This document shows positions 6,671-13,241 of a stretch of DNA of 15,709 bases, piece after piece. Within the stretch, counting starts at the first letter, position 1, and each line of letters starts with the position of its first letter. The translations under genes were made by a program, and so were the position numbers. The stretch is taken from the NCBI GenBank assembly GCA_964521025.1, contig CAZFPK010000071.1, forward strand, positions 1 to 15,709, in the 5' to 3' direction. The notes below the pieces were generated by a model, which was not told the origin of the DNA, ran no database searches, and worked only from the letters and a program-made list of their open reading frames with translations. This stretch comes from DRTC01 sp964521025 (lineage in GTDB: Bacteria > Cloacimonadota > Cloacimonadia > Cloacimonadales > TCS61).

Positions 6671-6750
6671 GTAGTTCGGAACTTGTTCCGATAATTTTTG
6701 TTGAAAATCGAATTAATTAGATCTGATTATCGGAACAAGTTCCGAACTAC
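6671..6750. repeat. Perfect 25-bp inverted repeat with palindromic arms
   Basis: Left arm 6671-6695 (GTAGTTCGGAACTTGTTCCG, then ATAAT) and right arm 6726-6750 are exact reverse complements, separated by 30 nt of AT-rich sequence. Each arm also contains its own perfect palindrome, TCGGAAC-TT-GTTCCGA at 6676-6691 and its complement at 6730-6745. It can therefore fold as one long hairpin or as two small ones. It is 18 nt upstream of the DUF485 start. There is no U-tract, so it is not a standard terminator. It may be a MITE-like element or a leader regulator. Confidence 0.85.
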
Positions 6751-6766
6751 TTTTATACTATTCTCG

Positions 6767-6900
6767 TTCCCAAACTCCTGTTTGGGAATGTCCTTTGTTT
6801 GAAAAAACTCTGTTTTGAACCGGTAATATTCCAACAATTATATTTGTTTACGAAACGGAGTTTCTCATACAATTATGTTCCCAAACTGGAGTTTGTGAAC
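6767..6900. repeat. Cluster of four short hairpins with AAACTCC-type centres
   Basis: There are four palindromes in 134 nt. TTCCCAAAC-TCCT-GTTTGGGAA is at 6767-6788 and AAAAC-TCT-GTTTT at 6804-6816. GAAAC-GGA-GTTTC is at 6852-6864 (TCC on the minus strand). GTTCCCAAACT-GG-AGTTTGTGAAC is at 6877-6900 with one mismatch. The first two read AAACTCnnGTTT on the plus strand, the last two on the minus strand. Together with the inverted repeat at 6671-6750 they fill most of the gap between kbl and the symporter operon. The last hairpin is about 18 nt past the kbl stop and might help end its transcript, but no U-tract follows. Confidence 0.7.
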
Positions 6901-6917
6901 AGGGATTGTATTTCAGA

Positions 6918-8165
6918 TTAAAGTCCGTACATCTCGATAATTTCCTGTTTGGATTTCCCGAGAATATCATATTTTGTCCCGATTTTAATAAAAGCATCGA
7001 GTGCTTTATCAAGATGATGGATTTCATGACCTGCGGAAATTTGCGTTCTGATACGAGCTTGTCCTTTTGCAACTACCGGGAAAAAGAAACCAATTGCATA
7101 AATTCCTTCCTCATAAAGATCCCGGGAAATATCTTGAGAAAGTTTTGCATTATAAAGCATTACCGGTACGATGGGAGTATCACCTTCTTTGAGTACGAAA
7201 CCAGCTTCGGTCAGACCTTTGCGCCAGTATTCCGTGTTGGATTCCAGTTTGTCGCGTCGTTCTGTACTTTGTGATAAGATATCCAGAACTTTCAGAACTC
7301 CGGAAACTACAACCGGTGCGATAGTATTCGAGAAAAGATACGGACGAGCTTTTTGACGGCACATTTCCACGAGTTCTTTTCTACCGGAAACACAACCTCC
7401 GGATGCTCCACCGAGTGCTTTTCCAAAAGTTGTTGTGATAATATCGATTTTCCCAAAAACTCCGCAATGCTCGTGAGTCCCGCGACCTGTTTTCCCGATA
7501 AAACCGGTCGCGTGGGAATCATCCACAAGAAGCATGGCATCGTATCTATCACAAAGTTCAACCATTTCAGCAAGTTTTGCCGTATCTCCATCCATACTGA
7601 AAACACCGTCTGTAATTACAACTTTCAGTCTTTTATCAGCATGAAGTTGCAGTTTCTTTTCGAGATGTTTCATATTTGAATGTTTGAAAGTGTCGTGCAT
7701 CGCGCTGCAAAGACGGATTCCATCGATAATGGAAGCATGCACCAATCTATCGGAGATCATCACATCCTGATCAGTCAGGATAGCTTCAAAGACTCCGGCA
7801 TTAGCATCCATGCAACTCGGGAAAAGGATGGTATCTTCTGTTCCTAGAAATTCCGTTACTTTTTTCTCCAGTTCATTATGAATATCCTGAGTCCCGCAGA
7901 TAAAACGGACGGACGACATTCCATAACCGCGAGAATCCAATCCTTCGTGCGCGGCTTGCACAACATCCGGATGACTGGAAAGTCCCAGATAATTGTTAGC
8001 ACACATATTGATCACTTTTTTCAGGGAAGAACCGGTTGGGAATTCCACTTCGATATCAGCAGCTTGCGCGGAATGGATAAATCTTTCCTGTTTGAAAATA
8101 CCGGCATCATGAATTCCTCTGATCTGCTCTTGATACATTTCTCTAACTTTCTTATTGAATGACAT
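6918..8165 (-). CDS. kbl: 2-amino-3-ketobutyrate CoA ligase (glycine C-acetyltransferase)
   Basis: A PLP-dependent alpha-oxoamine synthase of 415 residues (E. coli Kbl is about 398). It cleaves 2-amino-3-oxobutyrate with CoA to glycine and acetyl-CoA, the second step of threonine breakdown after Tdh. Motifs: IFKQERFIHSAQAADIEVEF (23-42), MCANNYLGLSSHP (54-66), SSVRFICGTQDIHNELE (84-100), DGVFSMDGD (186-194), LVDDSHATGF (213-222) and the PLP lysine Lys249 in TTFGKALGGASGG. The C-terminal GQARIRTQISAGHE (368-381) is also Kbl-like. FICGTQD favours Kbl over serine palmitoyltransferase or BioF. An AAGGA Shine-Dalgarno precedes the ATG. Upstream is a stand-alone ACP gene, which raises the question of an acyl-ACP substrate. 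tdh is 6 kb upstream on the same strand. Confidence 0.92.
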   Translation of the reverse strand: MSFNKKVREMYQEQIRGIHDAGIFKQERFIHSAQAADIEVEFPTGSSLKKVINMCANNYLGLSSHPDVVQAAHEGLDSRGYGMSSVRFICGTQDIHNELEKKVTEFLGTEDTILFPSCMDANAGVFEAILTDQDVMISDRLVHASIIDGIRLCSAMHDTFKHSNMKHLEKKLQLHADKRLKVVITDGVFSMDGDTAKLAEMVELCDRYDAMLLVDDSHATGFIGKTGRGTHEHCGVFGKIDIITTTFGKALGGASGGCVSGRKELVEMCRQKARPYLFSNTIAPVVVSGVLKVLDILSQSTERRDKLESNTEYWRKGLTEAGFVLKEGDTPIVPVMLYNAKLSQDISRDLYEEGIYAIGFFFPVVAKGQARIRTQISAGHEIHHLDKALDAFIKIGTKYDILGKSKQEIIEMYGL

Positions 8166-8190
8166 ATTTTTATTCCTTTCTTATTGTAGA

Positions 8191-8238
8191 ACAACTTGCC
8201 TAATTGTTCGTAAAACAATCTGCTAAATTGTTCAAAAT
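8191..8238. repeat. Two tandem 24-nt imperfect repeats in the kbl leader
   Basis: Positions 8191-8214 (ACAACTTGCCTAATTGTTCG, then TAAA) and 8215-8238 (ACAATCTGCTAAATTGTTCA, then AAAT) match at 17 of 24 positions. Each unit contains ACAA...TTGT half-palindromes. They begin 26 nt upstream of the kbl start. This could be an operator-like or hairpin-forming leader; the sequence shows no more than that. Confidence 0.4.
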
Positions 8239-8272
8239 GAAATATAAAAAAATTTTCCTAAACAATATACAG

Positions 8273-8362
8273 CAAGATAGTATCTTGTTTTAATATTCAA
8301 AATTGGTTTTTTCTGATCCCATCGGGATGATAGGGTTACCGTATCACCATTGTCCCAATGGT
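8273..8362. repeat. Cluster of four palindromes between acp and kbl
   Basis: CAAGATA-G-TATCTTG is at 8273-8287, ATCCC-ATC-GGGAT at 8316-8328 and GATAGGGTTACCGTATC at 8329-8345 (one mismatch). ACCATTG-TCC-CAATGGT is at 8346-8362. The last is followed by TTTTT on the plus strand, which resembles a terminator, but no plus-strand gene ends here. Stems differ from one hairpin to the next and loops are 1-3 nt. Confidence 0.65.
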
Positions 8363-8373
8363 TTTTTAATTTT

Positions 8374-8619
8374 CTAGCCGATAAATTCTTTCACGATCTC
8401 TACTATTTTATTTACTGTATCAAATGCTTCCGGAGTTGCTTTTTCATCCGGGATCGAGATTTTATATTTATTTTCTAAAAATCTCTTTAACGATACCATT
8501 GAAAACGAATCTACGATTCCTCCGGAAATAAGCGGTGTATCATAGTTCAATTCTTCATCATCATCTTCAAGATATTCGTCGCTTACATACTCCAATATCA
8601 CATCTTTCATTTCTTCCAT
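8374..8619 (-). CDS. Stand-alone acyl carrier protein
   Basis: A strongly acidic, helical 81-residue carrier protein. The phosphopantetheine site is Ser38 in GIVDSFSM (canonical fatty-acid ACPs have DSL). It has the usual flanks: an acidic helix I (MKDVILEYVSDEYLEDDDEE), helix II after the serine (VSLKRFLENKYKISI) and a terminal helix (TVNKIVEIVKEFIG). AcpS, encoded about 4.6 kb upstream, could load the prosthetic group. It is not in a fab cluster and lacks the LDTVEL helix of fatty-acid ACPs, so a dedicated role is likely. It lies directly upstream of kbl with the palindromic spacer 8273-8362 between them, and AGGAG precedes the ATG. What it carries, and whether Kbl is its partner, is unknown. 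Confidence 0.85.
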   Translation of the reverse strand: MEEMKDVILEYVSDEYLEDDDEELNYDTPLISGGIVDSFSMVSLKRFLENKYKISIPDEKATPEAFDTVNKIVEIVKEFIG

Positions 8620-8665
8620 TTTGTCTTCTCCTTTTTTTATTTTTTAAACATCGATCAATTTGTAT

Positions 8666-8711
8666 CACAATCAATCCTGATTGTGCTTTTTTCTCAATCA
8701 AGATGATTGAG
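8666..8711. repeat. Two adjacent perfect 8-bp-stem hairpins
   Basis: CACAATCA-ATCC-TGATTGTG at 8666-8685 and CTCAATCA-AGA-TGATTGAG at 8693-8711 are separated by CTTTTTT. The stems share AATCA/TGATT, while the outer pairs differ and are compensated. They lie between the beta-helix gene stop and acp. The T-run follows the first hairpin only on the plus strand, opposite to the genes, so they are poor terminator candidates for this operon. Confidence 0.7.
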
Positions 8712-8725
8712 TTACAGAATTTTCC

Positions 8726-11167
8726 CTAATTCGACGCTGTAACACGATAAAATGTCTTATTACCTGGAATCGGTTCACTCCAACTCGTATTAGAACCGTT
8801 CCATTCGGTCGTTGAAAAATTACCATAAGGATCGGTATCGGAATATACCGAATAAGAAACTGCTCCCGAGACAGAATCCCAACTTATCTGAACAGATCCC
8901 GAAACGATTTGAATCTCGATATTTCCCGGAGTTGAAATGCTGTTATGATCATAAAAGTATGCTCCCATATCTGCAACTGTTGTATCAGGATCGAGAGGTG
9001 AACTTGGATCTCCGGCATCGATACAGGGAGAACTTGCCGTAAGATGATAATCCGCATTTACCGGATCGGCAAATAACGGATCTAATTGAATGTTATAATA
9101 AACATCACAAGTATCACCGTTTGCGTTGGATGTAACATTATCACCGATTGCCGGATCACATCCGTAAAAATTCCCATTTTCATTATTAAAAAAATTAGAA
9201 TAAGTAATTGCTGGATCTCCTGAATCATTATAAATACCATAATTACCAGTATTATTCGAGACAATAGAATTCGTTAAGACCGGGTCGGATAAGTAAGAGC
9301 AATAAATTCCTCCTCCGGATACAATACCAGAATTACCCGAGATCGTAACATTCGTCATATTTGGATCGGAAAACTGACTGCAACAAATACCACCACCATA
9401 ATACGATGCTGAATTTCCGGTAATTTCTACCTTCATAAGATTCGGACTGGAGGATATAGAACAATAAATCCCACCACCTGATGTAGCAGAATTTTCTGAG
9501 ATCGTTACATTCGTGAGATTCGGGCTGCAACTGCTGTCACAGTATAAACCACCACCGGATGAAGCAGAATTATTATCGATCATAACATTTGATAATTCCG
9601 GATTAGAATTAGAAAAACAATGAATCCCTCCACCATTAGATGCCGAATTAACTGTAAATATAACATCCGTTAGGTTTGGACTGGCATAATGCCTGCAATA
9701 AAGACCTCCTCCACCATGGTTAGCATTATTTTCGGTTATCGATAAACTTGAAAGGCTGGGACTGGAATTATAGCAATATATACCTGCGCCTGAATATGAA
9801 GAACCGTTGGTTATGGTAAAACCGGTTAAAACAGCGGTAGAATCTTCTCCATTACTAAAATATACAACTCTTCCATTCTGATTTCCATCGATGATAGTTT
9901 GAGAAATGTAAGTTGTATCTTGAGTTGTTAAAAATAGAGAACCGATGATAATATTTTTCCCGGAATAATCGATATTCTCCGGATAAGTTCCGGAACGAAC
10001 AAGAATGGTATCGCTCGTGCTTGCTGAATTTATTCCATGTTGAATTGTTGCGAAAGGATAATCTTCCGAACCGTTTCCGGTTATATCGGAACCGGTTGTG
10101 GAAATATGCCAGACAGAACCCTGGTAATTATGAAACTGGTCGAAATAATATGCTCCCATATCTGCGATTGTTGTATCCGGATCGGTCGGTGTGGTTGGAT
10201 CTCCCGCATCTATACAAGGAGAGTCAACAGTAAGATGATAATCTTCATTTCCAGGATCGACGAACATTGGTGCCATCTGAATATTATAATATATATCGCA
10301 GGAATCTCCATTTGCATTTGTGGTTACATTTATTCCCAATGCCGGATCACAATCATAAAAATTTCCATTTTCATTATTATAGATATCCGAATAAGATATA
10401 GCGGGATTTCCGCCTTCATTTACATAGATTCCATAATTTCCGGTATTATCAGAAATGATAGAATTAACTAAGTTCGGATAAGCACTGTGACAATAAATTC
10501 CACCACCATTATCGGTTACGGAATTTCCCGAAATTGTTAAATTTGTTAAATTCGGATATACGTCTGTTCCACAGTAAACTCCTCCTCCAAATGCAGCCGA
10601 ATTTCCGGTGACCGAAACTCTCGTTAGATTTGGATTGGAAGATTGAGTGCAACGAATTCCTCCGCCATCGACAGTAGCAGTATTTCCGGAAATCTGAATA
10701 TTATTAATAGTAGGATTGGAGAATGAAACGCAATGAATCCCACCACCATAATCAGCAAAATTTCCGGTAATAATTAAATTTGATAAACTCGGATCGCTTG
10801 AATAGCAATAGATCCCACCTCCATAAGCAGCATTACCATTTGTAATTGTAAATCCGGATAATATTGCGGTGAGACCTTCTCCATTTTCAAAGACTACAAC
10901 ATTCGTTACATTGTTTCCATCGATAACTGTTTGAGAAATGTAAGTCGTATCTTGAGTTGTCAAAAATAAAGAGCCGACTACAATGTTCTTTCCATCGAAA
11001 TCGATATTCTCCAAATAAGTCCCGGTTGCAACGAGGACAGTATCACCATTAACAGCTGTGTTTATCCCGGACTGAATTGTCGGTTGATCAACCGGAACAT
11101 CGATAATCGTTCCTGATAGTATTGAAAAACTGAAAATAATAAATGAGAAGAATACTTTTAATCTCAT
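8726..11167 (-). CDS. Exported right-handed beta-helix protein with FN3 domain
   Basis: An 813-residue secreted protein. The signal peptide (MRLKVFFSFIIFSFSILSG) is probably cleaved near residue 18-20. The body is two homologous blocks, about 25-343 and 353-740. Each opens with ATIQHGIN/PTIQSGIN, then SGTYPENIDYSGKNI and TTQDTTYISQT, and closes with SPCIDAGDP...DTTxADMGAY. Within the blocks are coils of about 26 residues of the form NLTNVTISGNSATSGGGIYC: five GGGIxC-type coils in the first block and seven in the second. The GG(A/G)I and xxN repeats recall chlamydial Pmp proteins, but no autotransporter barrel is present. Residues about 745-813 form a fibronectin type III-like domain. Near-identical DNA at 9901-9981 and 10933-11013 points to duplication. 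A surface or extracellular glycan-binding or structural role is inference. AGGAGG precedes the ATG. Confidence 0.88.
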   Translation of the reverse strand: MRLKVFFSFIIFSFSILSGTIIDVPVDQPTIQSGINTAVNGDTVLVATGTYLENIDFDGKNIVVGSLFLTTQDTTYISQTVIDGNNVTNVVVFENGEGLTAILSGFTITNGNAAYGGGIYCYSSDPSLSNLIITGNFADYGGGIHCVSFSNPTINNIQISGNTATVDGGGIRCTQSSNPNLTRVSVTGNSAAFGGGVYCGTDVYPNLTNLTISGNSVTDNGGGIYCHSAYPNLVNSIISDNTGNYGIYVNEGGNPAISYSDIYNNENGNFYDCDPALGINVTTNANGDSCDIYYNIQMAPMFVDPGNEDYHLTVDSPCIDAGDPTTPTDPDTTIADMGAYYFDQFHNYQGSVWHISTTGSDITGNGSEDYPFATIQHGINSASTSDTILVRSGTYPENIDYSGKNIIIGSLFLTTQDTTYISQTIIDGNQNGRVVYFSNGEDSTAVLTGFTITNGSSYSGAGIYCYNSSPSLSSLSITENNANHGGGGLYCRHYASPNLTDVIFTVNSASNGGGIHCFSNSNPELSNVMIDNNSASSGGGLYCDSSCSPNLTNVTISENSATSGGGIYCSISSSPNLMKVEITGNSASYYGGGICCSQFSDPNMTNVTISGNSGIVSGGGIYCSYLSDPVLTNSIVSNNTGNYGIYNDSGDPAITYSNFFNNENGNFYGCDPAIGDNVTSNANGDTCDVYYNIQLDPLFADPVNADYHLTASSPCIDAGDPSSPLDPDTTVADMGAYFYDHNSISTPGNIEIQIVSGSVQISWDSVSGAVSYSVYSDTDPYGNFSTTEWNGSNTSWSEPIPGNKTFYRVTASN

Positions 11168-11200
11168 TTCTCCTCCTTTTTAATTTAACAGCGAACAATT

Positions 11201-11257
11201 GCGAACAGATACGAATAAAATACTTTAGATTGTAAATCTTTGTTCGTATTTGTTCGT
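11201..11257. repeat. Imperfect 19-bp inverted repeat after acsA
   Basis: Arms GCGAACAGATACGAATAAA (11201-11219) and TTTGTTCGTATTTGTTCGT (11239-11257) are complementary at 16 of 19 positions around a 19-nt loop. GCGAACAATT just left of it partly repeats the arm and recurs in the kbl leader (AATTGTTCGT at 8202-8211). It lies between the acsA stop and the beta-helix start. There is no U-tract, so its role as terminator or operator is open. Confidence 0.5.
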
Positions 11258-11266
11258 TATAAAAAA

Positions 11267-12973
11267 TCACTCATCATCTTCCAGTGTCGAAGTATCTCCG
11301 ATTTCTTCTCCCCACTCTTTGGCATGCAGAAGTCTTCTCATAATTTTTCCACTTCGTGTTTTAGGAAGATTTTTCACATATTCGATTTCCTGCGGCATTG
11401 CCATTGGAGAAAGTTTTTTCCTGATGAAGTTCATAATTTTCAGTTCCAGATCCGGTCCTGCTTCGAATCCTTGATTTAAGGTAACAAATGCTTTCACGAC
11501 TTCCATATTCACTTCATCCGGTTTGGCAACTACAGCAGATTCCGCAACTGCTTCATGTTCCAGCAAAGCAGATTCAACTTCGAAAGGACTGACTAAATGA
11601 CCGCCTGTATTGATCACATCATCGTCCCTGCCAACGAACCAGAAATATCCATCTTTATCGATGGTTGCTCGATCTCCCGGTAAATACCAGCCATTCTTGA
11701 ATTTAGATTTGTATGTTTCTTCATTATTCCAATAGGTTCTCATCATGGCAGGCCAGCCGGGTTTGAAAGCGATCAAACCGATTTTGCCGGTTTCCGATAT
11801 GGGTTCAAAAGTTTTTGAATCAAGAACGGTTGCAGTTATTCCCGGAAATGGTTTTCCCATCGAACCGGGTTTGATCTTCATTTCCGGGTAATTGGTCAGC
11901 ATCATCGAGCCGGTTTCCGTTTGCCAGTAAGTATCGAGGAATTGATGACCGAAAACTTTTCCGGACCAGATCACGGCTTCCGCATTTAATGGTTCTCCGA
12001 CACTTGCCAGATGACGAAGCGACGAAAGATCGTATTGTTTAATGATTTCATCTCCTGCTTTCATCAAAGAACGGATAGCAGTAGGAGCGGAATACCACAT
12101 CGTTACTTTATGTTTTTGGATGAATTCATACCAGTTGGTTGCAGAAAATCCGGTATCGAGAACGCATTGTGTAATTCCCAAACTCCAGGGTCCGATAATT
12201 CCATAGGAAGTTCCGGTTACCCAACCCGGATCAGCTGTGCACCAATAAATGTCGTTATCCCGTAAATCGAGAACCCATTTTGTTGTCAGGTATTGTGAAA
12301 TCAAAGAGTAATGAACATGCTTGACTCCTTTTGGTTGTCCGGTTGTTCCGGAAGTATAATGCAAAACTGAAGGAGAATCTGCTTTAGTTGGGAAGATCTC
12401 GAAATCTTTCGGTTCTTCGTAAGATTCCAGATCAAATGCAATTTCTCTTTCCCTTAATGGTTTTTTCCCATTATGATCGACAACGATAACATGTCTCAAA
12501 TACGGACTTTTATCGATCAGTTTACGCACCTTTCCGACATGTTTTCTTTGGGTGATGATCGCTGTCGTTTCCGCATTATCAAGACGAACATGCAGCGATT
12601 CATCTCCAAATGCTGAAAATAACGGTTGAGTAATTGCTCCTATTTTTAGAATACCGAGAAATCCAAAATAAAGTTCCGGAATTTTATCCATAAAAAGACA
12701 AATCCTGTCTTCATCTTTGATGCCGATACTTCTCAAAAAAGCACCGATTTTGTTACTGTTTATCCTGACTTCATCGAAAGTGAATTTTTTCTCTTTACCA
12801 CCGAATCCTTCCCAGATGAGAGCGAGTTTATCTGCTTTTCCCATCCCGCAGATACGATCCGAACAATACCAGCCGATATTGAGCGCATCTCCTTCTTTAT
12901 AATCGAGTTCCTTTTCGGAGATCGACCAGTCGAAATTTTTTAGTCTTTCTTTGTATGAGCCGATGTTTGACAT
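11267..12973 (-). CDS. acsA: Acetate--CoA ligase, AcsA type
   Basis: A 568-residue AMP-forming acyl-CoA synthetase, the same length class as Bacillus AcsA (about 572) and shorter than E. coli Acs. It activates acetate (or propionate) with ATP to an adenylate and then the CoA thioester. Motifs: P-loop YTSGTTGQPKG (206-216), WYSAPTAIRSLM (293-304), SVGEPLN (324-330), YWQTETGS (349-356), GRDDDVINTGG (448-458) and the A10 motif LPKTRSGKIMRR with the adenylation lysine Lys543. Trp350 matches the tryptophan that limits related enzymes to short acids. DDIYWCTADPGWVTG-like residues at 240-254 are AcsA-specific. AGGAG lies upstream of the ATG. It fits the ActP-like symporter and the acetyl-CoA made by Kbl. 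In a fermenter the physiological direction is not obvious. Confidence 0.93.
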   Translation of the reverse strand: MSNIGSYKERLKNFDWSISEKELDYKEGDALNIGWYCSDRICGMGKADKLALIWEGFGGKEKKFTFDEVRINSNKIGAFLRSIGIKDEDRICLFMDKIPELYFGFLGILKIGAITQPLFSAFGDESLHVRLDNAETTAIITQRKHVGKVRKLIDKSPYLRHVIVVDHNGKKPLREREIAFDLESYEEPKDFEIFPTKADSPSVLHYTSGTTGQPKGVKHVHYSLISQYLTTKWVLDLRDNDIYWCTADPGWVTGTSYGIIGPWSLGITQCVLDTGFSATNWYEFIQKHKVTMWYSAPTAIRSLMKAGDEIIKQYDLSSLRHLASVGEPLNAEAVIWSGKVFGHQFLDTYWQTETGSMMLTNYPEMKIKPGSMGKPFPGITATVLDSKTFEPISETGKIGLIAFKPGWPAMMRTYWNNEETYKSKFKNGWYLPGDRATIDKDGYFWFVGRDDDVINTGGHLVSPFEVESALLEHEAVAESAVVAKPDEVNMEVVKAFVTLNQGFEAGPDLELKIMNFIRKKLSPMAMPQEIEYVKNLPKTRSGKIMRRLLHAKEWGEEIGDTSTLEDDE

Positions 12974-12994
12974 TTTTATTTTCTCCTTTTTAAT

Positions 12995-13227
12995 TTATAA
13001 ATCGTACTTTTCATTTAAATATTCATATTTCATTTTATCCGGATCTGCACCTTTAATTACTCCCTGCCAGTTTTTATGAATTTTCTAAAAGTCATTTTTT
13101 CTTCTTTTTTCTCTTCTGTCCTATCGTGAAGATATACATCGACATAATGATTTACCAGATTTTTTATTTCGGGTATTCTTAAAAATCCATCTTTAAGGAC
13201 TTTTGTTCTATAAACTTGATTGAACAT
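12995..13227 (-). pseudogene. Small antitoxin-like protein, frameshifted
   Basis: The ATG at 13227 has a strong AAGGAGG. It encodes MFNQVYRTKVLKDGFLRIPE, then a charged linker and MTFRKFIK, after which frame 0 stops at 13057 (56 residues). The adjoining frame continues NWQGVIKGADPDKMKYEYLN, then EKYDL, and ends at 12995 just before the acsA Shine-Dalgarno. Adding one A to the A5 run (minus strand, 13071-13075) gives a protein of about 78 residues. The layout (an N-terminal strand pair with KVLKDGxxRIPE, then a W-x-GxxKGxDxDxxKYEYLxEKY tail) resembles small antitoxins that partner PIN-type toxins; that is memory, not certain. No partner toxin is visible. The remainder of 12974-13241 is the acsA leader. 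Confidence 0.55.
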
Positions 13228-13241
13228 AATTCCTCCTTATT

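Noticed and set aside
6918..8165. Serine palmitoyltransferase or BioF in place of Kbl, because of the adjacent ACP
   Set aside because: FICGTQDIHNELE, the SAQAADI N-terminal block and GQARIRTQISAGH are Kbl-like, and tdh is present in the window.
8346..8368. Rho-independent terminator (ACCATTG-TCC-CAATGGT plus T5) on the plus strand
   Set aside because: It has terminator shape, but no plus-strand gene exists upstream and the local genes read the other way. It fits better as one of the palindrome series.
8666..8711. CRISPR-like or tandem-repeat array
   Set aside because: The repeats are palindromes with different stems and no regular spacers. No repeat-spacer periodicity exists anywhere in the window.
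8726..11167. Open plus-strand frames within the beta-helix, symporter and kbl genes
   Set aside because: They are antisense shadows of repetitive or strongly biased coding sequence, with no Shine-Dalgarno and low-complexity products.
13071..13075. Programmed -1 frameshift signal in the small antitoxin-like gene
   Set aside because: There are only five A's, the two-codon slippery heptamer is not in the right register, and no downstream stem stands out. A mutation or base-call error is simpler.
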